A stretch of 64,000 bases of DNA from Rhynochetos jubatus. Lineage: Eukaryota > Chordata > Aves > Eurypygiformes > Rhynochetidae. Shown here piece by piece: positions 1 through 13,099 of the stretch (position 1 is its first letter; every line of letters starts with the position of its first letter). The notes under the pieces are model-generated. The model had not been told where the DNA came from. It made no database searches and saw nothing but the letters and a program-made list of their open reading frames with translations. The translations under genes and the position numbers were made by a program. The stretch is from contig CM050657.1 of NCBI GenBank assembly GCA_027574665.1, positions 22,918,700 through 22,982,699 on the forward strand, written 5' to 3'.

Positions 1-2342
1 TATCCCAATTTCATGCTTTTGCCTGCCAGAAAAGGTGGACTTCTAGGTGGCTTTTAGGGTTTGTTTTTTTCCAGCCTGAAACACGCTATCTCGATAAAGG
101 GATCCAAGGGCCACGAGAACAAGTTCATGCATACTTCCTGAGGCAGCTCAAAGCTACCAAGATATCACATGAGAACAAAACCAGTAAAGCAGTTTCTGGA
201 CAGGAACATGATCTCAAAGCCTTATCACACGGGTGATTTTCATTATGTCCCTTATTCATATTATCTACTTTAATTCCTAGCAAATTCCGCTTCCACTGCT
301 GATTTGTATTCAGAGAAGCCAAATGCAGCAGCCTGCAATGCAGCAGCAGCACCGTACTTCTCAGGACTGTTGCCATTTTGGAATATCCTACTCCTTCCCT
401 TTTCCCTGGATGCTCCACCAAAAAAAAACCCAAACAAACCCACAAAAACCCCCAAATCCCACACCACTATTCCAATTCTGATGGATCTCTGTTGTCTTTA
501 GAAAACTCTCTATTATGCTCACATATTCATCTGACCAAATGCAGAGGGAGAAAGAAATTGAGGTATATCTTCACTAAACACCCACGTATCAGGAAGCACC
601 AAGCCAGGATGCTCCTGAGCACAGGGGTCCAAAGAGCACTTGCCTGTTCGATCTCCGTGACCCAGCACCAACCCCGGCTCCCCCAAGCAAGCCTTCCATC
701 CGCTCACGGCAGTGCGCTGTGGCTCTTTCAGCAGGAGCCCTCTCCCCGCTCAGCTGCGTGGGGCTGAGATCAGCTGTCAAAGGGGAGGCTTTGCCTTGAA
801 AAGGAATTAACGCACAGTGCTCCTATGGCATGGCTTATGCAGGAGGGCACTCCAGAACATCACAGTCCCCTATAGCTTTACAGCCCAGCACTTAAATTCC
901 TGAGACCTGTTGCTGCTGGGAAACCTCTGCATTAGTGACCTGTGCCATTCAGCTGGCCTCTCCTCTTCTCTGCAGTCGGTTCTCCTCTCGCATCTCTTCC
1001 TCTGACTTCACCCATTCAAACTTCCTTGCCATCATCTGTCATTTTTCCTCATCGCGTTGATAAGCACCTTGACAACTGCACACGAGGAATTTTAACTACC
1101 TGAATGCAATACCGAGGTTGCTTGCTCAGTAGGAAGAAATAAGCCCCACCAGCAACAGTGCCATGGATTCGCTGTCTCTGCGAGGCAGAAGGGGCATCCC
1201 TGCGGTGTTCCTTTTTAGAAGAAAACAAACTTCTCATAGGAGAGCTCTCAGTGTCTCAGAAAAAGAAACATTGAAGGGAGAGGCCTGACTCAAAGCGTGT
1301 GTTGTACTAAGGCTTACAATCTAGTGGTTTACAATAATAAATGGTGCTTATCTTCACAAAGCAGCCCTACAAGCCCTCAGCCCCAGGCAGGCTCGGGGGA
1401 GCCCCCAAAGTGTACTACTGCCTGCTGGCACCTGAACCACAGACCAGCAGCTTCTCGGGCGAGAGCAATTATGCCAGTAAAGGACTTTGGCACTGTGTCC
1501 ATCTTGGATGTGCAGAGCGAAACGGCTGGCAAACATGGTCAAGGACAAGGAAAAAACCCAGCAGGTGCCCCGAAATAGCTCATTCATAGAGGCGTAGCAC
1601 TGCGTTGGGCTGGGTGTCAGCACGCCCGCCCACCCACACGCAACGCACTTCTGCACAGACACACACGTTACCGTAGCGGAGAAGCGGCTGGAGAACCCGG
1701 TAGGGACAAGCCCAGCAATTCCAGCGGAAAAGACAAACCTGCCTGTGCGGAGGGAGCACAGGGAATGTGGAGCAGGCGCAATCCACAGCGCTCCTGCGTA
1801 ACAAGCAACAAGTCTTTCCACAACCAAAGTGAAAATATCGCTTCCCTGAGGAATGGGGTATTAATTATAAGCCCACGCAGTTTTAGCAGTGCCTGCTATG
1901 TTTGTTTTGATCTCGGCTACCACACACGCAGGAGCGGCAATACCATCTTTCTGGGGATGTATTAGACACTACAAACCTCGTTTAAGAAAACAGACTTTGC
2001 CAGCAGGCCGTCGGAGAGATAAGAAACTACCTGACTACACTCCAGACCATAATTGTTTCAGAATTTAACCATTGAAAATACACCTTTTGTAACCCGCTAG
2101 GGTTGGGAGATAGCATCTTCTATAATCACCTTTGCTCAAGCCCTTCAGACGCTGCTTAACATCTCTGTTCAGACTGTGAAAGCACAGTTCTGGGCTGTCT
2201 GTCATCCCTGCTTCCAGTCACTATTGGTTTCCCCCGCAGCAAAGGGTTGCTGTCAGCTAGGCTCTATTTTTTCTTTATCCTAACTGATGAAAGTAAGATG
2301 TGGGAGACCCTTACAAGAGCTTATAACCCTTCTCTTTCCCAG
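1..2342. other. noncoding sequence, no gene seen
   Basis: There are only short unlinked open frames, the longest 157 codons on the minus strand at 1827-1354 with no recognisable motif. Apart from the A/C-rich tract no repeat was recognised. Confidence 0.6.
418..466. repeat. A/C-rich low-complexity tract
   Basis: The sequence is almost only A and C (for example ccaaaaaaaaacccaaac and cacaaaaacccccaaatccc). Similar short tracts recur at 51911-51940 and 53595-53633 and, on the other strand, at 25270-25310 and 57787-57812. They may be scattered low-complexity remnants of one kind. Confidence 0.7.
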
Positions 2343-2399
2343 CAGCACAGCCACCGTTTTGTCTTTGGTTCAGCTCCCAGACCATGAACCTCTCTGCCA
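2343..2399 (+). CDS. candidate short exon (57 nt)
   Basis: A strong acceptor (aacccttctctttcccag) and a good donor (CCA|gtaagt) enclose 57 nt with two open frames. One contains ATG followed by NLSA and leaves one base (phase 1), compatible with the candidate at 10225. The splice sites are better than most chance pairs, but both frames are short and neither is recognisable. It may be a 5' UTR or noncoding RNA exon. Confidence 0.2.
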
Positions 2400-5300
2400 G
2401 TAAGTTAAGCAGTATCTGGTGTTTATATCTCCCACCAGTCACTGATATTTTTTCCCCCAAGGCCTAACACCCAGCCTTTTCAACTCGTGTGCTTATCCCT
2501 CGTGTTTTTCAGTCACTGCAAACTTGGTTCAGTGTCAGCTGAAGCGGGATGGAGAGCCGAGAGCTGGACCCAGACAAACCTTTGCTCGTATTCACAAGCC
2601 GCGGCCAGAGCCTCTGATGTCGCAGCAAACAGAGCAAGTTAAGGCGCTGGAAGCAACTGTGAAAATCTACTAGTAAATTAGGAAAATGGAGAGCATGTGC
2701 CAGTCAGGAGCAGCCATCTTTCTGCATCCTTTTTTCCACATTTCCAATGATACAAATCCAGCTGGATTTCTTTTAAAATTCTCTTTTGAGAATAATGAGG
2801 TACCCACGGGTAAAAAAACGCTGAAAGCCTGAGCTGCAGTTCACACCGGGTGTAGGCCCTGTAGCAAGGCGAGACTTGGGCTCCCACCCTGCCGCCTCTT
2901 GAGTTCAGGACGCGATGCATCAGCAGGTGAAGCGGCTCTGCCCCATGGAGAGCCCTTCCTGAGCGGCTGCCTCCCGCCTCTGCAGCAGAGCACAGTCTCA
3001 GGGCTGCGATGCACCGCACCACGGGGCCATCCCCAGGGAGGGGGTGCAGGCAGGCCATCACGGGGCCTTGAAAGGTCTGCTTCCAACGTGCTGGAGCCCG
3101 TGACACGGAGCCAGGAGCAGAACAAAGCAGCGCCGCAGCTCCCGGCTCTCCCCAGCTACACCTCAGCTTTGCCTCTCCAAACCCCTCGCAGACGCGAGAT
3201 CCCTGCAGGCAGTGCCTTCTTCCTTCGCCTCAGAGCAAGGCGAGCAGCTGCGCTGGGCGAGCAAAACCCAGGTCCCTCAGAGGAGGTGAAAGAGCATCTC
3301 CATCGAGGACGAAGGGGGCTGCAAGGCAGGACACCCCAGGGCAGTCTGTGTCGCAGAGAGGGGCACGCGTGGAGGGGACAGAGCTGGCGCTGGGGTGCCA
3401 CAGCCCCAGCATGAGCGAGGGCTTTGGTTTTGTACCGACTCAGAGCAGCAGATGTTGCCCTGGGACAGGAGTGGAATCGCCATGCGAAGCCTTTTTGAAA
3501 ACACCAGGGAGCTAAGTGATATCTTGAAGGACAGCAGTAGGTTTATACAGATGCTGCTGTGCCCAAATCAGCAGCCACAGTCGCTCAGGGGGAGAGAATG
3601 CCGAGCCAGGATCAAAGGAAGCCATCACCCACAGTGTGGGGCCAAATCCATCCAGCCAAGAACATGCTTCCCTCCCCACCTGCCCCCCGGTGCCTCATTC
3701 CACCCTGGGAGGATGCTGCAAGTCTCGATGGCTTTTCTGTGTCATTTGCACAAGCGTGAAACTTTCCTCAAACAACGGCCAGGTCTCTGCAGCGCATCTC
3801 CCTGTCCCCTCATCCGCTCGGGCATGCTGTGAGCGGTGGCATGCCACCTCCCAGTGACGAGGCCCTGTGTGATCTCCCCCTGACAGGGGTTTGGTCTCTG
3901 TCTGCCATGCTACGGCTGGCATGTAAGGGGGAAAGGAAGAGATGGGGCGACAGCAGCCTGGTCCAGTGGAACCAAGCACTGTTTGGGGAGCCATGGCCCC
4001 AACGCCAGCCAGAGCGAGCCCCGCCATGATGCGAATGGTTTCCTGAGTGCCTGGTGTGGAGCCTGTTGCCCTCCTTGGCCCCAGAGCCGGCCCCTGCCCT
4101 GCAGCAAAGCCACAGAGCCACCTGCAAGTGACCTCTGTGAGAACCTGGCTGAGCCCCGGGCAGAGAGTGCGCTGCTCTCCGGTGGTGTCAGCTTTATACG
4201 CTGGCTCACCTCCAAACGAGATTCTCCCTACTCCCTGGGGGGTAAAAACCCCTCAGCATTCACAGCCTCTACCGTCTGGGCCAAAATCCATCAGCACATC
4301 TTGGTACCTGACTGCTCGCAGGTACTAGCTGTGTGCAGAGCTGAGGAGCACCAGGGCACTTGGCCTCGGCAACCGGGCGCAGCTCTCGCGGCACAGCAAG
4401 TGCACTGTGCAAGAAAACTGTCCTAACCAACAGGATCGGGGGCAACAGCTTTACTGGAAAGTGTCCCCGACACTGACATTTTCTACCTGATTTTCTAAAT
4501 TCAGCTGAAATGGGGTTTCTGATTTAAGGAGTGTTTCTGCTCTACGATTTTTTGTAAGGTCTTAATGGAGTGTGAATGGCACGGGAGGGAAAGATGTGAA
4601 GTCCAGATATGTTTGGGGTTAATTTTATGCTACTGTTTAGTAGTTTAATATACAATAGACCACCACGAGCTACAGTCGGTATTAGAACATGTTGCAAAGA
4701 TAGTGCACATGCAGTACAACGGCTCCCAGCTAGAATGGGCTGGGTTGAAGCCATCACAAAACCAGTATTCTTGGCATTCCAGTAGCAGGCTGTTTCCTCA
4801 GCTGAGGTGGTTTTTAAGATATCATCTACCATTAGCAGTAAAAGGTATTCAAGGTTCCTTCTAAACTACCTTTTGAGAAAACGTGCGATAGGATGCAGAA
4901 GGGATAGTTTATTTGCTCTTTAGGTTTATCTTGTGGAACAGCTCCGAGGGCATATATCCACTGGACAGGGGTTCCTGTGTGTGACACGCTGCACTGCATA
5001 CCTAAATGTTTTTATCTGTTCTTTGCTTTGGCTGTATATAAAGCAAGGAATTTACTTGACATGCAGAGAGAGCATTTAAGTCAATAAGTGGACTTTTAAC
5101 GCACTTGCACCTTCAACAGCCTCAGAGCAAGAGTGAAGAAGTGTCTGAAAAGCCCTGTCTAAACCACCTAAGGCGCTTCTGACTACAGCATGCGCTTGCT
5201 TTCATACCACCCCCCTGCAGAAGCCACAGTACCCAAAATACAGTCTTTTGACTCACTTCATTTCTGTGGTCTAGCTCTCCCACCCAAGATTCCTTGGCAC

Positions 5301-5779
5301 GTGCCAATGATATCCAGAGTTTCTTTTCCACCTCCCAGCCAAGCTCTGGACAGGGCTAGAACTGCTTCCAAGATTAGACACAATCCTGTGCATTCAGCCC
5401 AGGACAGATGCTGCAGATCCAACAGGCCACTTGTTTCGGAAGTCACTGCCTCCCCACCATCTTTTTCCCGGTGCCTTTTTTCACGGGTTATTGACAAGAT
5501 TGAGTTCTGCTCAGACGATCCGCCTTGCAGTTCCCCTCTAGCAGCCAGAGAGTACCCGCCAGGAACCTTTTCAAAACACCTTTTCAGTTCCCTGCAATGG
5601 CAACTAAAGCAGCTGAAGAACCAACGCTTCATCCTGACTGCTGCCAGAGCCATCGCGCAGCCCCTGTGCCGCTGAAAGGGCACCGTGGAGTTAAGCCCCT
5701 GCGTCTCCACGTTTCACCCAAACCGCTCAAGTGGCAAGGAGTGAGACAGCCTGCCTGCTGAATTCCCAGTCCCCCAACG
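2400..5779. other. noncoding, GC-rich 2.8-4.4 kb
   Basis: The GC-rich part (2.8-4.4 kb) carries several overlapping frames of 100-171 codons on both strands with no recognisable domain. I interpret them as compositional. No repeat or RNA gene was seen. Confidence 0.6.
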
Positions 5780-6180
5780 CTCCCCCGGCACCGTGAAAGC
5801 TGTCATTTGCGTTCTCCAATTTCCAAGCGTCGAACAGCGTTCATCCGTGCTGAACACCTCTCTGTCGCTGCCTTCCCTACCGGCGGATTTACCCGCGACA
5901 CGCTGCCGTTGGCAGCCGTACGCTCATTGTCTTCCGGTGATTTCTGTTCCACATGTGCAGCAGCCGGAACAGTCTGGGGGGCTGCTTCTCCTTGGTCCCT
6001 CCGATACACACTAAACGCCGCAACGAGCTCAACGCACGCAGTGCCTTAACAGCGACGTTTGCTTATTCTGGCTGCGAGGTCAGTAAGCCAGACTCCCGGC
6101 ACAGCCTACCCGCGCGTCTGTTGTGCACAGTCGTTTTTCAGAGCGGAACTGTTCTTCAGGATCGACTCTTTCAATGAACC
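5780..6180. promoter_or_regulatory. CpG island, no linked first exon identified
   Basis: CpG dinucleotides are very dense here by eye, roughly forty in 400 bp, with clusters such as acccgcgacacgctgccg and cccgcgcgtctg. That is near or above expectation for the base composition and far above the surrounding DNA. Such islands usually mark promoters or other unmethylated regulatory DNA. No clear first exon or TATA box was recognised on either strand. Several short open frames of 68-80 codons overlap it and look like by-products of the GC-rich composition. Confidence 0.5.
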
Positions 6181-6314
6181 ACAACTCGCAGACTGTTTTT
6201 GTTTAAAATAAATCACAGAAGAGCTCCCTGCAACACGGCAGTGCATCCAGGCTGCTACTTAAGGGCTGTGACTCGTTTGCTGTTTCAGCTCCACCAGGAT
6301 CCCAGTACTGGTGG

Positions 6315-6336
6315 CACTATACGATCACTATACGAT
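6315..6336. repeat. 11-bp perfect tandem duplication
   Basis: The unit cactatacgat occurs twice without a spacer. No function is evident. Confidence 0.95.
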
Positions 6337-7558
6337 GAATGTGTGAGAAAGCCTAGTTCTTCCTAGTTTTCCAGAGGGAAAAATCCTTGTCAAACACCAT
6401 TACAAGGCAATGACAGAGAAGACGTGGCAGGCAGCCTGGTAGCACAGGCTTGGGCATAGACAGTCAGAGGTTTCTAACCTACACTCAGCCGTATGAGCAC
6501 CACGTCCTGCTCTTTGAGCAACCAGCAATCCTGACAGCCCAGCTTGAAATCGGTGACTATCCGGTAGTCCGCAAACACTGACGGCTAAGTGGAATTCTTG
6601 TTACGCTGCTTTTCCTTGTGAATTTATCATTCCTCTTTCAATACAGCCAATGCCAGTCTGGGGGCCTGCAAGCCAGCCACCAACATTTTACTATCTCATC
6701 TCAGTTTGGACAGGACACACATCCCTGTTAAACTGCAGGTCTTGTGTTCTGCATTTGCTCCTCCGAAAGAGGACAACAGCTGCTAGATATTTGTCATTAC
6801 TCCTGACCATTAAACACTTCACTGAATCCACTGTGTGCTTCACCATTTCGAAAACTACATCTGAGAAGTGGATTTTTTACTTTTCAAAACTCTTGGTTAA
6901 CAAACTCAAACGTAATGCAGCGTTTAGGGAAACATCAAGATTTGCAGTCCAAAGGAAAGATTATGGTGTCTTCCTGCCTTCGGCAACTCCTGCGCCCTAC
7001 TTCTCCTGCACGAAGCACACAAAGTCTTGTTGTTCCAACAAGACTTGACTCCCCGTCAAGCACTCTTTCCTTTGCACCTTCCACTCGGAAGCAGCAGAGC
7101 CCCAGCTGGCAGGCACACCCCTTACACCAGGGCAAACCCCCCCAACTTGCTCCCAAGAAAAGACTGAGCTCTGCCACGGACTCCCATCCTGTGGCCGTCT
7201 TTCTGTTCGCTACTGGTGAGCAGAATCCCAAGCCCTGGTTTCCATCATGCCTTCCCTGTCTTACGCCTGTCTGCTCCGCTCCTGTGAGCTGACAGATTAT
7301 TGAAGGCTACAAGAGCACAATTCTTATACATATCAATAACCTGCCTGTTCCAGAGAATGAGCAGGCTGACCTAGAGGACACCATGCGTGTGTCTCGGCTG
7401 AGAAATAAGGTCAGCGGAGAGTCATTGGATATCGGAAATCTGGCCCCATCAGCAGTGTGTCTGCAGTCGCTTCAACAATTCATTCCTGTACTTGCTCCAA
7501 GAAACACCTGGATTGATAAGATTTATTTTTTTGTTTTATTGGCGATAGTCAAGGATAG

Positions 7559-7735
7559 CACAGAACCACAGAATGGTTTGGGTTGGAAGGGTCCTTACAG
7601 AACACCTCATTCCAACCTCCCTGCCCTGGGCAGGGACACCCTCCACTAGACCAGGCTGCTCAAAGCCTCATCCAGCCTGGCCTTGAACACTGCCAGGGAT
7701 GGGGCATCCACAGCTTCTCTGGGAAACCTGTTTCT
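7559..7735 (-). mobile_element. CR1 LINE, 5'-truncated 3' end
   Basis: The plus strand reads cacagaatggtttgggttgg, then aagggtcctt, then the phrase about the main cluster caggctgctcaaagcctcat and ccagcctggccttgaacac. This is the reverse complement of the chicken-repeat-1 3' terminal region, so the element points to the minus strand. Only about 180 bp remain, the usual severe 5' truncation of CR1. The short length suggests a dead copy with no coding capacity. The sequence is close to the family consensus as remembered, so it may be among the younger copies here. Confidence 0.92.
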
Positions 7736-7740
7736 GGTTG

Positions 7741-10224
7741 TGAGTTGGGTTGGATGTGAGGCCCCAATCCAACCTTCAATTACAGTCACAAAACCAACAG
7801 CCTATTATTAATGGATGTAGTTCTGATACAGTGAATTGGCTGGTGTAAGTCAGAGCAAGTCAACTGGCACTCATTTGCTAATAGGTAGCATCCATTAATT
7901 ATCGTTATTGCAGAGTATATTGAGTATATGTAAGGGCTGCTGAAACACAAAGAGGCTGCACGGCACAATTTTCTGCTGTCACAGACTTCCACACAAGGGC
8001 TAATCCTGAGCAAGTCTCCTTCATGCTACTGCCAAGGAAGAGCTTTTGATCTCCTTGCATCTGGGCACGTATTGGAGAGCCAAGGGATAGATGAGAGATG
8101 GTTTGGAAGGAGCTGGGCTACTGCCTGGTCCTTGCAAGACTTGCTCCAAGGGTGTCTACGGGCAGATTCTGGGAGGGAAGGCAGATGGGGAAGCACTTGC
8201 TCCTCATTAGCAACTATTACATTACTGCCATCAGCCTAATGCGGGTTCTGGCTGCATGCTTGTATGGACGTACAGCGGGGCTGTCTTCGCTCTGGAAAAG
8301 GTCTCTCCACGTACCAAAGAACGGACAGCCTAACTGGCCAAAGCTCCGTGCAGAAGGGGTACTGCCTTGCTCAAGTTTATGCAGCAAGTCTGCAACAGAA
8401 ACCGCATCTACAACTCCTGCATCTCCTATCTGCCCTTTAACCACCAGGCTGTTGTTCTTTGTGAGCCCCCGTGCTATGACTGACGGAAAGAAGGGCCATC
8501 TGCATAGGCCAGGAAAATGCACTACATCCAGCTCCAGCATCTCATAACTCCATCTTCATACAGAAGTTTTGTGGTAGAAAAAGGTTCTGTGAATATCAGC
8601 ATTTCCGTATTACCACTGTCTGTACACAGGTTGCCACAGCAGTGAGAATTTAAGAGATAAAAAAATGCAATTTAAAGATAAAAACTAGTTCAAAGTTGAC
8701 AGTTTTGAGCAGTTTCAGTCCCTTGCATCTCTCATCACTCTTCGTTCATCTTACGTTTTCTTTTAAATACACACAAACTCAGATGCTTGGAAGGGAAGTG
8801 CCGCAGCAAAGGATGCACGTCTGTCGATCCCCCATGGCACCGCAGCCCAGGGAAAACTGGCACTAACAGCACAGGGAGGGTTGTCTCCTGCAGCCAGTGC
8901 CTGCTGCACTGTCTCACAAACCGTAATCCATGTTTAACCTCTCACGTCCCTAACACCCACCCAGCCACACGGCAGCGCTAACACATGCAAAGCCTACAGG
9001 AGCCAAGTGTCAGGAGTATCGGCTGCACTCCGCTGGCAATTGATCTTGGAGGAGTACACCACCTCGGGCAAGCACAGAGGTGTCCGCAAGCCCAGGGTAT
9101 TCTGGCTGCAGTAAAGAAGAGATAAACGGGGTATCAGGAAAAACGAGACGGTGCCTCAGATCCCTGCCTACGTACCCACTTCATTGCTACGGTGTGGATT
9201 CCACCGCAAGCAGCTTTTTTAGTATTTCATTAGCCAACTACCGAAAGACAAAAGGCCGGGAACACAGCCAAGCAAGTAAAACGATCACAGTAGCTATGGC
9301 AGTAGCCACCTTCATAAAACCATCTTACACTACCTCACGATAAGATAACCAGGCATTTGAAAACCATGACTGACCGATACTGTCCTTTGTCCAAGGAAAA
9401 CACCAGCTCCTGCTATCTGGAAACACGAGACGAGCAGGCTCGCTGGAAGCCTAGCTCTTGAGACAGAAACCATCCTGTGAATTCAATATGGCTCTCCTGG
9501 CACGAGCCAAGGTATTTCTTCATTTCACCTCCACAGCTAAACAACTAAAGAGCAAACAAGACGTGAGCAGAGGGCAGCCAACACCAACATGTCCACTGAA
9601 ACGGTCTCTGCTGCTGCAAAACATGCTGCTGGGCCAGCCATGGGACTGGGAGATGAAGCCTCCTGCTCTCAGGCCATTAATCTGAGCCCGGACAGCAGTT
9701 GCCACCACTAAAGCTGTTCCAACCTGTGCAGACTTCACTGGTGACTTTAGCCCAGCTGAGGCCAAACAAGCCTTTGCTCACGCACACAATCCTGCCAGCA
9801 GACGTGGCACCTACCAACCTCTTGGGGAGCTCCGCTTGCTCAAGAACTGCGGGATCAGAACAAAACAAAACTCCTTTGCTGGGAGGAGCAGCCTCACAGC
9901 TCAGGACTGTCTCCTGTTCCCAGGATCGCTTCTACAGAGCGGAGACAGGGGAGGAGCGTGCTGTACTTGGAGCTGGAAGAGCGGTGCTGTCTTGCTCTAC
10001 AGGAGACCTCACGTTTGCCAGCAGCACAGTCGGGCTTTGTGCTAAGATATTTTGGGGCTTGTTCGTACCTGAGACAAACTGTTTCTGACATGCTTTCCTG
10101 TGGGTTTTTAGGTGACCTAGAACATTGTGAGAGGTGTTTAATTTGAGAAAATACCTGGCTATATTTTGAGATTTTGTCTCTGCCTCTGACAGAGTCCACT
10201 TCTTGAATTTCCCCTTCATTTCAG
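7741..10224. other. noncoding sequence, nothing recognised
   Basis: Mixed-composition DNA with short open frames. The longest, 149 codons at 8098-8547 on the + strand, shows no motif. A tttggcctt-rich stretch near 10.25 kb belongs to the candidate exon that follows. Confidence 0.6.
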
Positions 10225-10478
10225 GGAATAAAATTGGCCTGGCCTTCCCGCTGCGTGCCTTTGGCCTTTTGTTGAGAAGCCAGGAGACAAGCAGCTCCAC
10301 TTCTCCAGCCAGTGCAAGAGAAGTGACGATGAGAACTGGAAAATTTGTTGCCTCTGCTACAGTGTCCACAAAGCTGACACTCAAACCCAGCCTCCTGTCA
10401 ACCAAACACACGTGCCCTGCAGGCTGTGAAGTCCAGGGTAGGAAAAGGAAGGATTTTCATGGCTTATTCCAGCACTGA
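10225..10478 (+). CDS. candidate exon, open frame after a strong acceptor
   Basis: The acceptor ttgaatttccccttcatttcag precedes a frame, entered in phase 1, that stays open for 83 codons to TGA at 10476-10478. It begins NKIGLAFPLRAFGLLLRSQ and then becomes Ser/Thr-rich and Lys-rich. The phase would fit the candidate exon at 2343-2399. I found no good phase-0 donor to lead into exon 12387. It could be a last exon of something upstream, or chance. Confidence 0.2.
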
Positions 10479-12386
10479 GACTACACAGAAAGAGGCACCT
10501 CCCTCGTACAACCACCTCTCACACTGGGGGAAGCCTCTGTGAAATCCAGCCGTCGCAACGAGATGGGGAATCCACTATGTGGATCTTGATCTGATGCTAT
10601 TTGTGCTGTTCAGTTTTGGAAGGGAGAGGACAGTATTGGAGGTATTTCAGAACAAGACAGCATAAACATTGTATATGTCTGTTCTTTTTATTAAGGGCAT
10701 GCCGTATTTCTGAGCATATACCATGCATTAGCGAGAGCGGCAAGCTCACAGTCCCCACTATAAGGGATCCCGAGAGCCAGACCTTCATGTGTTGTAAATC
10801 AGCAGAGACCCACTGCTCTGTCAATTTAAACTATGCAAAGAGTTTATCTTGACTCAAAGTGGTAGAACGAAGAGCAATTACCATATCCACATTCCTAATG
10901 AACAGAAATGAAGTGGTACAGGTAAGGAGAAACTGTACGATGACGACGTAAGTAGTGGAGTAAGAAAGGGAAAAATTGCTCATCATTTGCACCCCAGCTG
11001 CCTTGAAAGGCAAGGGTGTTTTATTTCCTTTGGTACAGGAGGGTTTGCATAAAACATAAGCAAGGTTGTACAAACCCTTGGGGTTTAATTTGATTCTAGT
11101 TTATCTTTTGATCAGCACATCAAACAATCGCGCAGCATTTTCTCCTCCCGCCTCCCCTCCCAGTTTCTAAAAGCTGCCTGAAATATCTGTGTGCTGTTTC
11201 TCGTCAGGGAAGCGCAGAGCCTTCAATGTAATGCCGTTACACTTAAAGGGAAGTCTTTGCCAAAACACGGGGACAGACCTAATGCCTGCAAAGGGTTTTA
11301 AACAGCAGAGAGCCTTGAACAGCCTCTCAGGTTTTTGAGCCTCTCGAGTGGAGAGGTTATTACTGGGTGGAGAAGGGGGAGGAGAAGGCAAAATGATTAC
11401 CCATCACAGCAATTGCAAGAGGCCAACCTTCTGCCATCTACACCACCAGGGACCCGTCACAGCTAGACAGCAATCCAGCTGTAAACATCTGCGAGCTGTC
11501 CCCACTGTCCGCAGACCGAGCCACTGGCGGAGCCGCATTCTGCTCACACCCTGAATTGCAGTCAACGTTATTTTAGCGGCTGCGTTAAAGGAGCCAAGTC
11601 TTTGACTTCTCGGTGCAAGCAGAAATACCAGCCGTGCCATTTGTGGTAGGAGGCAAGTCCAGAGGGAAACCACCCTGTGCCGCCGTGGACTAAAGCCTCG
11701 CCAGGATAAGTGACCGAGTCAACGGTGCCATCACAGCTCATGCAAAATAGCTTTCCTGGCTCATTAGACACGTGTCTGGGCATACCTCGTGCCTTGCAAG
11801 AAAATAATGATGTAATAAGAAAGAGGATTACATTTTCTTGCCCAGCCTATAAGCTGCACAGAATAAAACCCAAGCTTTTCAAGAGATTCACAGGAAAAAA
11901 AGCCAGGAAACCTGACTGAGTGACCAGGGTCAGTGCTGCCCCAGGTCAGGGTGGTGGGGGGTATATCAGCCCTCACCGCAGCTGGGAGCTAACAACGGGC
12001 CAGTCCCGCTCTCCCGGGCACTAACACACTGCTGCACCGAGAGCGTTTTGCTGGTGATGCCACGCAAAAGCCAAACGACAGAGGTAACGAGCTGTCCCAG
12101 CAGTGGAGAGGCTTTCCTGATCTCCTGGGTGTACCAGGCTCTCCCGGTATGGCGCGCCACCGGCACGGGTGTCACGCAGAACACTCGAGCAGTACAGCAA
12201 GCAGAAGGCCCTGCAACACGTGCAGCGGTTTGCTGCGCTTTGAATTATATTCAGGCCTGACCATACATTAAACTGATTTAGTTCCCCTGTGCTGGACACT
12301 GGCTTATTTTAGACGTGCTTTGTTTCCTGTTTTCATTCTCTTCATACTTCTCATAATCTGGTGTAAAACTCTGGGTTTGCTTTCAG

Positions 12387-12546
12387 CACCTTCCGGAGCT
12401 TGATTTAAAGGATAACAAAGAGCTCAGTGCGTATTTTACATTTGAGGATAATGGGAAAAAAATCCTACATTTTTATGACCAGAAGGGGGCCACTGGATCA
12501 CTTAATGTGACCACCTGGAAAGTACTATTTCCCTCTGCTGAGCCCA
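12387..12546 (+). CDS. internal exon of an unrecognised protein-coding gene (core chain, exon A)
   Basis: This 160-nt segment follows a pyrimidine-rich acceptor ending tttgctttcag and is followed by a strong donor, CCA|gtaagt. Only one of the three frames is open; the other two hit stops within the first ten codons. The open frame starts in phase 0 with HLPELDLKDN, continues with many aromatic and charged residues (YFTFEDNGKK, HFYDQKG), contains an NVT sequon, and ends LFPSAEP with one base left over (phase 1). The residue mix looks like a folded, partly beta-strand domain rather than random translation. I do not recognise the family, so no function is given. Its phase-1 end fits the exon at 22041 exactly, and the length is typical of an internal vertebrate exon. 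The upstream exon, which must end in phase 0, was not identified with confidence. Confidence 0.55.
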
Positions 12547-13099
12547 GTAAGTGCCTTCGACTTAATTAGAGCTTGAAGCGCTGACAGTCCTGGTGTTCCA
12601 TATAAAGACCAAGCACAATATAAAACAACTTTAGAATAATAAAAAAAGTTCTGAGAGCCTCCTGTGTGTTCCTCACATATCATATGGAACTTAAAAATCC
12701 CTTAACAGTCCCTGCAATGTGTTTTTATGCCCCAGTCGCAGTTTCTCCGAATAAAAGCAGACATTCTTCATTGACCCAAATAAGCTGCAGTAATCATAAA
12801 AAACTTGATCATCCTCGTGGGGTTTGCTGCTCCTGACATTTAAGGGATTTTCTCCGTGCAAGTCATTTTTAAAACCTCTCTGTGCTTGGCTACATAAACA
12901 TTCACATCCTCCCGAGTTCTTAAGCAAAAGCTCAGAGAAACCATAAGGATGGCAAATTAAACCGAAGAGTTACGAAGACAGAAGGACTCTTATCACTGCA
13001 CTTAAATTCTGATGATAAACCCTCTGTGGAGGCCACCTCCAGCTCCCTTGTATCAATTTCCCTGTCTCCGATCAAAAATTAAAAGCCAATCACAACCCA

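Noticed and set aside
2899-3414. 171-codon plus-strand open frame
   Set aside because: Gly/Arg/Pro/Ala-rich composition with other open frames on both strands in the same patch; no start context or motif.
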